DNA of 64,000 nt from Rhizophagus irregularis (lineage: Eukaryota; Glomeromycota; Glomeromycetes; Glomerales; Glomeraceae). The position numbers were made by a program, and so were the translations under genes. A model generated the notes under the pieces. The model made no database searches and was not told where the DNA came from. It worked only from the letters and a program-made list of their open reading frames with translations. Below, in pieces: positions 1-11,060 of this stretch; position 1 is the first letter of the stretch, and each line of letters begins with the position of its first letter. The stretch spans positions 3,162,001-3,226,000 of the forward strand of contig NC_089443.1 in NCBI RefSeq assembly GCF_026210795.1. Direction: 5' to 3'.

Positions 1-527
1 AACGTGAAAAGTTCCAAGCCGTTATTCATGACATTCCGGAGGATATGACGATGGCTACCTTGTGGATAGACCGTAAACCATGTGAATTTTTAATGAAGTG
101 CGGTGCTAGCTCATTTAAAATTATTCAAACAAGCAAAGGAAGAAGGAAACTTGTGGCCTATTTCGAGAATTGGGAAACCACACTAAGAGCCTTAGATACG
201 CCACAGTTTTTCGTACCTGACGGTAAGGAGTTGAAATGGTGTTGACACTCCATTCCTACCTTGAAGAAAGCACAAACCAAACCGAAGGCTAAAAATACAC
301 CGAATACGAAAAAGTCAGGTAAGTCTGACAAAAATTTGGAAAGTAATCAGCCTAAGAAGAAGGATAAACCCACGTCTTCGAAGAAAGTCCCGAAAAATAA
401 TAACCAGGAGGAGAAACACCCGAAGAATCAGAAGAAGGCAAAGAATACCTCGAAGATTAAGGGTGGTAATAAAGATAACAAGGCGGTTTTAGCAGAGATT
501 TTAACTTTATTACAGAAACTAGTTTAG
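1..527 (+). pseudogene. ORF1 C-terminal part, copy A
   Basis: The frame runs from the window edge to the TAG at 525-527. It reads through a conserved block (REKFQAVIHDIPEDMTMATL, WMDRKP-like, FKIIQTSKG, YFENWETTL, KELKWC), then a very lysine-rich tail, and ends in LAEILTLLQKLV. A TGA at 243-245 replaces the CAA (Gln) found after KWC in copies B, E and F, so this copy is broken. The two-part layout (folded block, then basic tail) suggests an RNA-binding, gag-like ORF1 protein. That role is inferred; no RRM signature was tested. Confidence 0.7.
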
Positions 528-849
528 CCTACACTTTAATTAGCGAGTTTACTAATTTCAGAATTGTATTATTTTTTAGGATAGAATAGGTTTATGTGTT
601 TGCACCATAATTTCTTGGAAAGGGGACTTGTCCTCTCCACTTTTTTTTTATTTTTCCCAGTGTGTTTGCCTGGACCTTTATCGGACGTGGTAGTGGTACA
701 GGTCTTTTTTTTCAAGTAGTTCGGGTTGGCTTCTGGCTTCTCTGAAAATCGATGGTAGGATTAATTTGGGTTGTATTACTTCGGAATCATGCCCTTTGTT
801 AAAATCCCCTGCCGGCTTCACATAAAATAAATAAATAAATAAAATAAAT
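1..849 (+). mobile_element. ORF1-only non-LTR element, copy A (3' part, cut by window edge)
   Basis: This is the 3' part of an element that starts outside the window. It contains the end of an ORF1-like reading frame, a GT-rich 3' untranslated region of about 310 bp, and a tail of AAAT repeats (about 826-849). Its 3' UTR is nearly collinear with that of copy F (15516-15846), including the block around TTTCTTGGAAAGGGGACTTG, so A and F are close relatives. A tail of short A-rich repeats right after a 3' UTR is typical of non-LTR retroelements. No endonuclease or reverse transcriptase follows ORF1. Confidence 0.75.
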
Positions 850-862
850 ATTTACGACATAT
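850..862. repeat. Left target-site duplication of copy B
   Basis: ATTTACGACATAT is repeated exactly at 2711-2723. The match can be extended leftward only through the AAAT tail, which is ambiguous because copy B landed right after the tail of copy A. Confidence 0.8.
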
Positions 863-2710
863 TCTGAAAAAACTCTTTCTCGAATACATTTTTTACGAAA
901 ATTTCTGCGTAATAATTTTTTTTAAAAAAACATTTCCCTTTATTAAATTTTATTACAAATATTTAAAAATGTCTATGGATAAGGGTAGAACACCTAACGG
1001 AGCAGCTATAGACTTTGTTTCTGAGTTTCAAGATACTTTTTTTGAAACAATATCACAACACTTAGATACCTTTATACAGGACGGTTTCCTTAAAGACCTA
1101 TATGAAAAAAGCCTACTACACCTGTGGATAAAGCCCAGATGTTAATAGATAGGTTTGGCGAGTCAGCCAACCCTCAGAAATTTATAGAACAGGCCCGTTC
1201 TCTGAACATACAACCGACCACCCTTTCGCTCATTTTTTCTATAGCCCTTTCCGTAGTGTCCAGGTCGTGGGATAATTTTACCACTCACTTCTACATGGAA
1301 TTTGGAGATATGGGTGATGATGAGGTTGAACCTGATTTTTTCGATGAGTCAGAAGATGATGAACGGAATGAAGCTGAATTAGGCTCTCGGCTGAGCGAAT
1401 TAGGAGTACAAACACCAAATCCAGTACTTGAAACGCCTCCAATACTGCCCGATGTGGAAATGACTATTGCTGATCAAACTGTGACACCTGAAACTTCCCG
1501 GAAGAAAGATAAACAAAAAGCGCGTGCTATAGTTGATAAACAAGTCAAGAACCAATCAACAACGGCAAAACCTGATGCTAAAACATCAGCCAAAAATTCC
1601 CAAAAGAATAAGAAATCACCTGATAATGAAGTTACTCAAATACTGACAGGATACGAAGCTGTCGGAGATGAGCAGGAGCGAATCCGAGACATAATAGTTT
1701 ACGATATCCCGTATACCTGGGACTTGCAGAAGATATTAGCAGAGTTAAACTTTTGGGGAACACTATCAAGTGTTCGGTTAAACGCCAACACAAGTATCAG
1801 ACTCTTCGAGTCAAGATAGCACTTTTCTCCTTCTCCCTTCCCCAGTTCAACAAATATTGGATGACAGACCTGGGAGGTATACCTGTGAGATGGTTCCCTG
1901 CAAGTTGGACTTTACGAGAAAGAAAACCACGTGAAAAGTTCCAAGCCATCATTCATGACATTCCGGAGGATATGACGATGGCTACCTTGTGGATGGACCG
2001 TAAACCAAATGAATTTCTAATGCATAGTGGTACTAGTGCATTTAAAATTATTCAAACAAGTAAAGGAAAAAGAAAACTGGTAGGTTATTTCAAGAATTGG
2101 GAGACCACGCTCAAGGTCTTAGATTCACCGCCGGTTTCTTTGCTCTCGGGCAAAGAGTTGAAATGGTGTCAACATTCTATTCCTAACTTGAAGAAAGCAC
2201 GTAAACCAAAGACTAAAAAGATGCCGGACACAAAGATATCTGGTAAAGCAGGTAAGGTTCTGGACAGTAATAAGTCTAAAAAGAAGGATCAAGTTTCGTC
2301 CTCGACCTCAAATAAGAAGAATGAAAACCAGTTGAAGGATTCCCGCGCTCAGGAGAAGGCAAAGAATACCTCAAAGAGTAAAGACCGTGATAAGGGTAAC
2401 CAAGTAGTTTTAGCAGAAATTTTATCCCTTTTACGTAGACTAGTATAGTCGTTTCTTTTCTTTCTTATTAGAATCTTAGCATTTTAGGGCTGAGTTACCT
2501 TAACGCTAGGATGTTCTCATCTTTTTCTTTCCTGTTTTTATCTACTCTATTAACGGTTGTGTTTTAGAGTAGCTAGTTTTTTACAAAAATCCTAGTCAGG
2601 GTTTGCTTTTTAGTGGACGAAGTTTAACATTGTGTTTTACATAGTATTTTACTAGCTCTAAATTATCAATGTCATCCTCCTGGCTCGCCTTAAAATAAAA
2701 TAAAATAAAT
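863..2710 (+). mobile_element. ORF1-only non-LTR element, copy B (full length)
   Basis: The element starts with a short AT-rich 5' region containing AAAAAACTCTTTCTCGAATA, carries ORF1, a 3' UTR and an AAAAT-type tail. It is bordered by a target-site duplication ATTTACGACATAT at 850-862 and 2711-2723, so both ends are defined. About 1.85 kb long. There is no room for an endonuclease/reverse transcriptase ORF, so it must have been moved by enzymes made elsewhere. Confidence 0.85.
969..2448 (+). pseudogene. ORF1 protein of copy B, two frameshifts
   Basis: The frame starts at an ATG in the context AAAAATGTCTATGGAT, also seen in copy F, and should give about 490 residues. Order of parts: N-terminal helix-rich segment, the conserved DKAQMLIDRFGES block, an acidic stretch, a basic linker, IIVYDIPYTWDLQKILAEL, DLGGIPVRWFPASWTLRE, IIHDIPEDMTMATLWMDRKP, a lysine-rich tail and a terminal LAEILSLLRRLV. 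One base is missing near 1113-1120 (after LYEKS) and another near 1756 (in FWGNTIK), judged against copy F. The two I-x-DIP-x(n)-L-W/L repeats look like a duplicated RNA-binding fold. Function by analogy with LINE ORF1 or gag. Confidence 0.75.
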
Positions 2711-2824
2711 ATTTACGACATATGCCGTAATGCTGAAATGCCGTAATTAGGGAATTTCGATGGCACCTATAAATTCAACATCACTCATATTTTCAAGGTT
2801 TCTGTAAAGTAGCTATTGTCATTT

Positions 2825-3314
2825 CCTCCAGAATATCATGAATAACGGCTTGAAACTTTTCACGTTATTTTCTTTCTCGTAAAGTCCAACTTGCAGGGAA
2901 CCATCTCACGGGTATAACTCCCAGGTCTGTTGTCCAATAGTTAGTGAATTGGGGAAGGGCAAATGAGGATAGTGCTATCTTGACTCTAAGAGTTTGATAC
3001 TTGCCTCAAAATTTTAACTCTGCTATAATTTTCTGCAGGTCCCAGGTATACGAGATATCATAAACTATTATGTCTCAGATTCGCTCTTGCTCATCTCCAA
3101 CAGCTTTATATCCTGTCAGTATTTGAGTGGCCTCAGGTATAGATGCCTTTTTGGAATTTTTGACTAATGTTTTTGCATCAGGATTTGCCATTGTTGATTG
3201 GTTCTTGACTTGTTTATCATCTGTAACATGCACTTTTTGTTTATCTTTCTTCTGGGAAGTTTTGGGTTCTGGGAATGCTAGACAACAGTCAGGTAATATT
3301 AACCTCAAGTCCAA
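2825..3314 (-). pseudogene. ORF1 fragment, copy C (inverted)
   Basis: On the minus strand this reads KTSQKKDKQKVHVTDDKQVK, ATQILTGYKAVGDEQERI, stop, DIIVYDISYTWDLQKIIAEL, a deletion, LRVKIALSSFALPQFTNYW, DLGVIPVRWFPASWTLREK and REKFQAVIHDILEEMTIATL. It covers the middle of ORF1. The stop after ERI is TGA where copy B has CGA, and the same change is present in copy F. No element ends were found, so this is a fragment. Confidence 0.7.
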
Positions 3315-3329
3315 TGCTAATAAGCAAAT

Positions 3330-3678
3330 AAAAAAAATAAGGCAAATAGAAGTAGTGAAGGTTTTAGCAGAAATTAGTATTACTTTAGAACTTAGTCTAA
3401 TTTTTACTTGTAACTGTATATTTTAATTAATAAGGCAGAATTTTTTTTTACTTTTTTTGACTGAGAACTCTAGCTTAGCTTGAGTTGTGGCCAGGCCTGT
3501 GCACCTTTATGGGACAGGACCGTGCAACTACTTGGCGTAATTTATTGTGTTAAGTGGTTGGGTTAATTCTGTTGATAGTTGATTTTTTTATTTTATATTG
3601 TTATGTAATATTTTTCTGGATGGAATGATCCCAGTATTGGTTGTTTATATTAAAAATAAAAATAAAAAATAAAAATAA
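3330..3678 (+). mobile_element. 5'-truncated 3' end of a related non-LTR element
   Basis: This short piece starts inside the last codons of an ORF1 (VLAEI is readable), has a 3' UTR of about 250 bp and ends in an AAAAAT-repeat tail at about 3650-3678. It lies back to back with inverted copy C. It looks like an extreme 5' truncation of a second subfamily. Confidence 0.55.
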
Positions 3679-3689
3679 GATATTGCTGC

Positions 3690-4900
3690 ATATCAACAAA
3701 TTTTTATAAAACTACTAAAGCCAGTCTTACATAAAAGAGTTCTTTAAAGAAGATATTACCAAGTGCGATAAACTATTACTTGACATGTTTGGGAAGGAAG
3801 CCAACTTAAAAGAGTTTACTATACAGTCTAAATGAATAAAAATAGAGCCCACTATGCTTTCTTTACTTTTTTCTATCTTCACGACTACAGTCTATTCAAT
3901 GTAAAGAGAAATATACATTAAGAATTGCCTGATAAAGTAGTAGTGGATATTCTTATATTACCTTACCAATCATTTGTCAATTATATATTTGTATTTATTA
4001 AAAAAACTAATTTTTGAAAGAAATATGATGAAATAAATAACTAGACAAAATGAAAAGTGTCATGTTGTTATACAGCTTTGATAAATACATAAAATTTAAT
4101 AAATATATGCTACTAATTATTTTTTTTACTAAAACTTAAATTTATTTAAATTTATATTAATTTATATTTGTTAAATATAAATTTAAATCTAATATTAATA
4201 CATAAACTCATGTATTAAATATAAGTTTATTTGAAGATTGAATAAGTGATTGACAAATGATCATTAAAATTTGGATTCCATTATGTTTAATAGATTTATA
4301 TATCAAGGTTATGATACTAAAAGTACTCGCATCCTGATATTTAGCCACAGATATAAAGAAAACCCTATAAGGGTAAAAAATTATCTGAACCCAATGTAGT
4401 GAATATATTGGATGAGCAAAAGTGAATTCTTGACATAATAATATATGATGTTCCTTATACCTGAGACTCTACTAAGATTTTAGCAAAGTTAAAATTATGT
4501 GTTACTGCTATTCAAATGAAAGTTAAATAGGACCCTGCCTACTACTAAGATATGTTACTGGTAGAAATTTCACTTTCATATGAAACTTTACCTTAGGATT
4601 TACTTAAATTCTATTGGTTAATTAAAAAAATCATAACAATATAACATAAAATTTCCTTTTATAATAAGGATCTTTAAAGAGTTTTATATGTAAACCTTAC
4701 CTTAGGCCACAGGGTGACCTATCTTAATAGTAGGAGGGGTTCTGTGTCAAGATAGCACTCACCTTGTTTATTTTTCTTTAATTCATTAAATTTTGGACTA
4801 CTGATTTAGGAGGTATACCGTACAATAGTTTTAAATTCCCATTATGTATAATATGTATGATATTCTGGATTAAATGCATATGGACACCTTGTGGGTAGAA
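3690..4900 (+). pseudogene. Very old ORF1 element relic, copy D
   Basis: Several degenerate blocks lie in the right order: EFFKEDITKCDKLLLDMFGK (compare DKAQMLIDRFGES), PTMLSLLFSI at about 3850, IIIYDVPYT then TKILAKLKL at about 4435-4495, and FWTTDLGGIP at about 4790-4820. Stops and frameshifts are everywhere and AT-rich sequence fills the gaps. This shows the family has been active over a long time. Confidence 0.5.
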
Positions 4901-5189
4901 TGCAAACTCATCCCAATTCCCTTGGCAATTGCTATTGATGGGTGTATTATTATGCATATTTGATGTATCAAAGGATGCTTAATTTAAACCAGTCAGAGTG
5001 GAATTTTGTTGGAACTATTAGCACATGATGGTATGTTATCATTATTTCTTTGATAATGATAAGATTTCCTATTTCTTAAACTTTTTATTTGAAAGTGTAT
5101 TTTCTTGTGGTGTTGTAGTTTAATGTGTACAGTCAAATCTTTATATACTGATATATAGAGGTATGTGAAATAAATCTTTTTATTAAGTA
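4901..5189. other. AT-rich gap
   Basis: I see no gene, repeat border or RNA here. A 72-codon open frame on the minus strand has AT-driven composition and no recognisable domain. Confidence 0.4.
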
Positions 5190-5440
5190 GAATATAGCGG
5201 AATCCATTCAATCTAAAATTAAGAATGAATAGATTTCAGATTGATTAGATGTTATACAGATAACCAGATTGACCAAATCCAATATTTTTTTTTTTAAAAA
5301 AAAAATACTGGTTAATCTTTCTTTTCAGAATTTGGCTTAACAGCTTAGGACATTCCTTTTACTTCATTTTTCTAGAGAACACCTTCCTAGAACTGGATTT
5401 CAGCTTAAGATTTCATTTCTTTTTTATTTTTTTTATTTTT
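5190..5440 (+). repeat. Relic of the 13787-17475 inverted-repeat element
   Basis: Two blocks match the larger element. The first, around AAGAATGAATAGATTTCAG with ACCAGATTGACCAAATC, matches 13857-13877 and 15861-15935. The second, GGCTTA..GCTTAGGACATTC to TGGATTTCAGCTTAAG (about 5330-5410), matches 16010-16085. The copy is shorter and older and lacks the tandem array that follows in the larger element. Confidence 0.55.
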
Positions 5441-5981
5441 TTATTTTTTTAATGTTATGTCAATTATTGGTATATAAACTATTATTGAACTTATTGTTTG
5501 CTTTGTCATTGCATTTGTGTCATGCATATTATTTGATTCTGGCTGTGTTTGTGTGTAAGATATAAGGATGCTTGCCAAACCTATTTTTCAAAATTTTAGT
5601 TTTCCAAAACTAATTATAATTTAAAAAAGTTTCAGATTTACCAATTATTTCATTAAAAATAAAGTTTTAAGTTTCAGATTTTTGAATTTATTATTTTATC
5701 ATTAATTGCCGATCCATAAATAAATCAGAGCACTAATTTAGGAAATTTTTGGGGCGATCTTTATATTGTGGCTAATTAATGGATAATATTTGCCACAAAT
5801 GAATCTAATAAAAATATCATATGACTTGCAAAAAAAAGAAAACATTACGTAAATGAAATCTTAAAAATTTAGATTATTAAGTAACGAAGTCATTTATATT
5901 TCTCTACAAAAGAATTTACTATATTGGAAATATAGATTTAGACGGTCCCAAAAATTCAGAATTTATTAAATTTATACAAAT
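5441..5981. other. AT-rich gap
   Basis: A T-rich stretch at about 5415-5450 is followed by anonymous AT-rich sequence. No gene or repeat boundary is evident. Confidence 0.4.
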
Positions 5982-8900
5982 TTAGCAAGTTTTACTAGCC
6001 AAAGTTATTTTTTTTTGGCGTTTTATATTATTACAAACTTTTTTTTCTTCCTCACACCACAATCTTTTATTTCTAATTCCTCTTGTCTCCTGAGTATTAT
6101 GACCGCTATTAGTATTATTAATGTCATTATTATTGTAAGGTTGTATGACCTGATTCAATATTTCATTTTGTCTATTACCAGAAATATTGTTATTGTTTTC
6201 TGCAATTCTTTGCACTGCATATTCTTTTCTCAAACTTGACAAAAATCTTGCTATCCAACCCTCTACAGTTTTGATCTCTGGAACATCATCTAGTTGGATT
6301 TAACCTTCTTTTGCTAGATTTTGGAGCTCTTTTACCATATCCTTTGCTGACATACGATCTGTTTTGTTTGCATTTTCTGACAAGAAATATCCCTCAAGGT
6401 AAGCTTTACTGTTGCTGTTATATGCTTTCCACTACCTTTTTTTCCATATTTCTGATTATTTCTTAATGCCCATCCATTCGTTAATGAAAAGCTTTCAATA
6501 TCTAAATAAACCACAACAATAACAACAAATTAGAAGCGCAATACTTTTCCAAAAAAATATTTTCTACGCACTTGAAATTGAGTGTACATTTCCGTTAACT
6601 ATCGGGATAATAATATTTGGTAAATATTTTAGGAATAGTCAAATAGAAAATCAAGTTGTGATGAACTTACCATGTATCAGTTTATTATTAGTTGTACATT
6701 GGACTCAGGAAATAGGAAAGTTCCATGTTGTACTTGTTTGGTATTGGTTTAAGTAAGGTGCTTTTACTAATTTTGTAATATCACTAGGTGAAAATCGTGA
6801 CCACGGACCCATGTGAGGCAATGTTTGGACTTAAATATAACCAGCATAATCTCCTGTAATTGGCCATTCAAAGTATGACAACTTGGTAATACCAGCAATT
6901 GTTTTAACAGTTGCATTATTTTTTACTGGCTCGAGATTTGCAACAGAAGTTCCTCCTAATCCAGCAATAGCCGTTTGAATATTTTTCCCTTCATCTAAAC
7001 AATGCCCAATACGTACAAAGGGCGATCAAAATTATCCGGCCAGTTTATTTTGCTAAAATTTTGTTGATCATGATGTGTTAATGTAATATAAATAAGATAT
7101 AATTTTGTATTTATAATCACAATAAACAAATTCCAATGCTTCATATTTTCGAAAATATGAAGTCACCCTATTGTATGAATTTTATTTTTGTGTAAACAAA
7201 CTTAAAAATATTAAAAATATCATAATTTCGCCAATATCGATCTGATCGACCTATCAAAAGAGCTATAAATCGTAAAATTTCAATCACAGGATCAGAAAAT
7301 ATTGTAGATGACATTTAGACTTTTAGAGCGTAATCATGTGATGAATATCGATCCTACAAACATTCAAAATTTCAATCACTAGATCTCAAAATAACCTTAA
7401 CATACAATTTTAAATTTTAAAATTCGCGAATTTCGCAAACTCGAAAAATTTATAATTTACATAGTATTACATTTGCATAATACCTGTAATTAATATGTAA
7501 TATAATGGCATAATACTTTTTCAACATTATGCTTGCATACCTTATTAAATTTTCTGATAAAACTACTTGAAAAGTACTATGTTAAAGTTGCATTGAAAAG
7601 TATTCCTCCAGAATATTATAAAAAATCTATCAATAGCATATCTCTGTGAATTGGGGAGTTATTTTTGCAAATGGAAATAGAATTTATTATTAAAATTTTA
7701 TCTGAATTAGTAAACAAAGACATAATGAATTTGTTTAACTTAAATTTTTATTATTGCTATATTATATATATATAAATTTTTTCAACTTGAAAAGTGGCCG
7801 GATAATTCTGATCGCCCTCTGTATGTATCTCTTTATAGCATGTGCTATCTGTAATAAAAAAAAATTTAATAACAGATAATTCGCATTAATTACAGTTTCT
7901 CACCTGTGCATGATGGGAGTCTACACTTGTTTTAGCTTCTCCTGGCTCCAGAAAATACCACCCACGAACCTCAATATTATACCATTGATGCCAGTTTGTA
8001 ATTAATGTCATTAATTCAGAGTTGTGATAATGCCCGCCATTATCAGATAAAATTTTAACCCATTGTGGTTTTGGATCTAGAGTTTCAAAAACTGCATTAA
8101 AAGAGAATGCAGTGAACCAAGCATCCTGCTTAGTATCTGTAGACCAATGGTCAAAGGCGTGAACATTCAGGTTTGTATCATCCTTTTTTGTAAAAACCAA
8201 AATCGTATGAAGTGTCCATCCTCTTTTCCCAAAAAATTCTTCTTTTGTTTCACGTGCACTTTTTGGTAAAATTCTCATTTTGTAGTCGCATACTAAGATT
8301 GCTCCATATTCATCTAATTCTAGAAGCTGCGCTTTAAATTGACTATTTAGATATACTTTTCTCACCTGATGAGCCAAAAAGTAATGCATTTTATCTTTAG
8401 ATTCTAGATTCTTGGATTGTTTCATGAAAATTTTCAGGAAGAATTGTGATAAGTTCTTGCATTAATATAAATAAATGATCACAATTTGCACATCTGGATT
8501 TATGTTGATTGTTACATTCTCCAACATACCATTTTCATTTACAGAAAGTTCATTTTCAAAGCCTCTTCTTAAATGTAGACGTAATTTTTCAACATCATGG
8601 ATTAATCTATTCTAAAATAAGGATAAGAAATTAGATTTATATTGACTATTATATGTAAGTAATTATATATTTACCTTTGTTTCCTTTTCGTTTATATTCA
8701 ATCGAATTATATTAATCAATGTATCAAAAACTTCATATCCATATTCATTACATATATTGCAGAGGCCACCTAAATCTTTACGATAAACATATCTTCCATT
8801 GGCTAATCTTGCCATAAATGATGCTCGTTTAATACCATCTGGATATGTAAGCTTCAAATTTATCCAAAGTGCTTTTTTATTATCCTTGAGATAAAGAAGT

Positions 8901-9468
8901 GGGAGATTAGTTTTTGAATCCACTATATATGAACTCATAGTTATGTTGTCTTTATCAGCAAAAAATGCTTCAAATTCTTGATCTTGTATTTCTGATACTC
9001 AACTTTTAGTAATAATAGGTTTGGTCATTACAACACATCCTGGTCCATTTGTATGTGCACTTATGAGATCATTTGAAATCTATTAAACATAACGATAAAT
9101 CATTATTTTTTTGCGTTCTTATATATAGTTTCCAATACTTTCTAATATGTAAAATTTTATTATCAAATTTGAAATTACATGTATTCTATTATATATTCTA
9201 ACATTTCTAAAATTTCATTATAATACAATAAAAATATATTTATAAATATAAAAAAGTTCACCTTCAATTTCTCTCAAATTTCTCGATGTCCAAAATTGTC
9301 TGCAATAACTGATAAAATTCTTGTTTTTCCATCAAATCCACACTTATTCATATGTATAGACTCGTCAAAACTTTTCCAGAATTTGTCAATAGTGTTATGC
9401 ATTTTCAAATTATTATTTTTAATATCTGGTTCAGGTGGATTGTAATTTAGTAGATTTTTTATATACAC
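5982..9468 (-). pseudogene. Broken DDE/RNase-H-fold transposase-like gene (SDNGGHYHN family)
   Basis: Read right to left: an N-terminal exon with CGFDGKTRILSVIADNF (about 9468-9274), KTNLPLLYLKDNKKALWINL (8938-8663), VRKVYLN..DEYGAILVCDYKM, KSARETKEEFFGKRGWTLHT, VHAFDHWSTDTKQDAWFTAF, then VKILSDNGGHYHNSELM and FLEPGEAKTSVDSHHAQ (8425-7886). After an 806-bp MITE it resumes with IGHCLDEGKNIQTAIAGLGG (about 7012-6700). The likely C-terminus (GWALRNNQKYGKKGSGK at 6514-6332, and 6242-5982) is frame-shifted. The aspartates in CDYKM and SDNGG are plausible catalytic residues, with an acidic residue in or after FLEPGEAKTSVDSHH. The superfamily is not assigned. Introns near 8672-8612 and 9273-9062 are plausible. 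Frameshifts and stops make it a pseudogene. Confidence 0.65.
7016..7821. mobile_element. 806-bp TA-flanked MITE inserted in the DDE pseudogene
   Basis: The ends are inverted repeats of about 28 bp, CARAGGGCGATCARAATTAT then CCGGCCA, with TA on both sides (7014-7015 and 7822-7823). Removing it and one TA restores the reading frame of the interrupted gene (..KEIRYV then RIGHCLDEGKNI..). The interior is AT-rich without coding potential. The TIR and TA target fit a Tc1/mariner-type non-autonomous element. Confidence 0.85.
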
Positions 9469-9845
9469 TACCCTTCCAAAAGTATCCGGTCAACCAATAA
9501 AGATCATATTTTATTAATAATAATTAATATTTAGTTGGCCATCCATTGTTTTTAATGCATGCTTCAATTTAGCGTAGCATGCTCTCAATTAAATTAATTT
9601 AAGTTTCCGATGGAATTCTTTCTCACTCTTCTTTTAGCTGTTAATCCAGTTGTGTCCTAAAATTTCCAAAAAGTACCATTACAGACACGATTGTTCGATA
9701 CAAAAATTTTAATCCTGATAGCTTCATGTCCTTTCCAAAGGCCAATAATTTGCCCACACTCACTCAATTCACTAGTTTTTCCCATTTTAAAAGTAGTCGA
9801 ATGGCGTAGTAACAAAAAAAAAGCAAAGTTTGGCATTAGCAAAAA
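9466..9845 (-). mobile_element. Internally deleted Tc1/mariner-type relic
   Basis: A terminal sequence TACACTACCCTTCCAAAAGT followed by ATCCGGTCA at about 9466-9494 has the look of Tc1 inverted repeats and resembles the end of the 61952-62836 element. Minus-strand translation shows the transposase N-terminus MGKTSELSECGQIIGLWKGH (about 9786-9727, a helix-turn-helix start) and, at about 9640-9530, a C-terminus like RIPSET..LIESMLRKIEAC.KNNGWPTKY. The catalytic core between them has been deleted. The right end was not located. Confidence 0.65.
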
Positions 9846-10079
9846 TTGAGGCGTTATTATTTTTTATTGCCAAATCTGGTACAAGTATCATAACACAATA
9901 AAAATACATTCATTTTAATTGCTAAAACCAGGGGAATTATTTTTTTTAAAAAAAATAATACTTTATATATTCAATCTTGAGAATTTGTCCAGAATTCAAA
10001 CTATTATCAAAAATTTGAAAGGTGAATAAGTTATTTAAAAAAAAGTTTCCCATTTTTAAATAATACGTAATTTATCACA
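9846..10079. other. AT-rich gap
   Basis: No gene or repeat seen. It includes a short T-then-A palindromic run near 9938-9957. Confidence 0.35.
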
Positions 10080-10689
10080 TAAATACTAACAAATGATTGT
10101 TTTTTAGTAAAAGGTGTAATATTTGTGCATCCTACTTTACGCATGATACTTCTCCAAGCTTGTAATTCCCAATCAATAAATTCATAATTCTTTGAATATA
10201 CCCATGTTAGGTGAGAGGAAAGTTCAATGATATTTGATTGTTGGTTTTTCCACTCAATAAAAAAAAGGTTCCAATTTAATCAAGCAACCGATATTTTTCT
10301 TTTTAGACATTGTTCAAAAGCCTGAGTCATAATTTGAACGTTACTCCAATCAGTTACACAACGTAGTGGCTTATCAATATAGTTTTAAATTGCCATTATT
10401 ACATGCCGATTATTAATACCAAATAATTCTTTTCCATCGATATTATTAAGAATTTTGAGTTTTGACCAAACATCCTTTGGTGATACGCCACTACAAGTCT
10501 GAATTTTTTCTGCTTGTTGATATATATTTATCTTTAAGAATTGATTGAACTATAAGAGATTGTTTTCCACAAAATTTGTGCGAAAATGATGATTGATAAC
10601 CAGTACCCGCAAAGTTCAACTCCTCTAATGTAGAACTGCCTAATGCAAAAATAAAAACTGTCTATTGTAACTCTAAGGTTTAGTAATAA

Positions 10690-11060
10690 ATTACGAAATA
10701 TAGTTTTCCTGCTTCCTTTTATAAATAGCATAGTACAGTAATTGGTCTTTTGCTTGGTGATGGTTGGATTCAAAACCTATGGCCGGTGTACTTTTAGGGT
10801 AAGAGAGTTCCTATCTTCCCTAGCTATCCTCCATAGTTACTTAATCTATTTTTGTAACATAATTGAAAAAGGAGTTGATTTAATATACTTACCCTTAGCA
10901 ACCTTATTAAATGAACTATGGCAAGTTAGCTCAGAATACGGCTAGAGGGATTTGAACCATCACGGTATTACCCACGTGATCCTAAGTCACACTTGTCTGC
11001 CAATTCCAACATAGCCGTGTTTTCAGTGTGGCAAATAATTCTTTGAACATAGAACGATTT
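10690..11060. other. Insertion with organelle-type DNA inside the pseudogene
   Basis: This block sits between two halves of the host pseudogene and does not encode it. It holds a complete tRNA-Leu of organellar/bacterial type. Just upstream of it is TTAGCTCAG, resembling the A box of a second tRNA. A nuclear copy of mitochondrial DNA is the simplest reading, but the exact ends are uncertain. Confidence 0.45.
10938..11018 (-). tRNA. tRNA-Leu (anticodon UAG), organelle-like, probably a nuclear mitochondrial copy
   Basis: The 81-nt sequence folds as a class II tRNA. Acceptor ACGGCTA pairs with TAGCCGT over seven pairs. The D arm is TTG-GAATTGGCAGA-CAA. The anticodon arm TGTGA-CTTAGGA-TCACG gives anticodon TAG at 10984-10982. 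There is a long variable arm, and the T arm is GATGG-TTCAAAT-CCCTC. The T stem has one mismatch (T against C). The GGAATTGGCAGAC D arm is the bacterial/organellar leucine type, unlike the usual fungal nuclear tRNA-Leu. Together with its place inside a pseudogene, this favours a mitochondrial insertion that is starting to decay. Confidence 0.75.

Noticed and set aside
10742-10945. 67-codon frame and a GGATTCAAAACC motif that resembles a tRNA T arm on the minus strand
   Set aside because: No acceptor, D or anticodon stems could be paired around it; only the tRNA-Leu at 10938-11018 folds.
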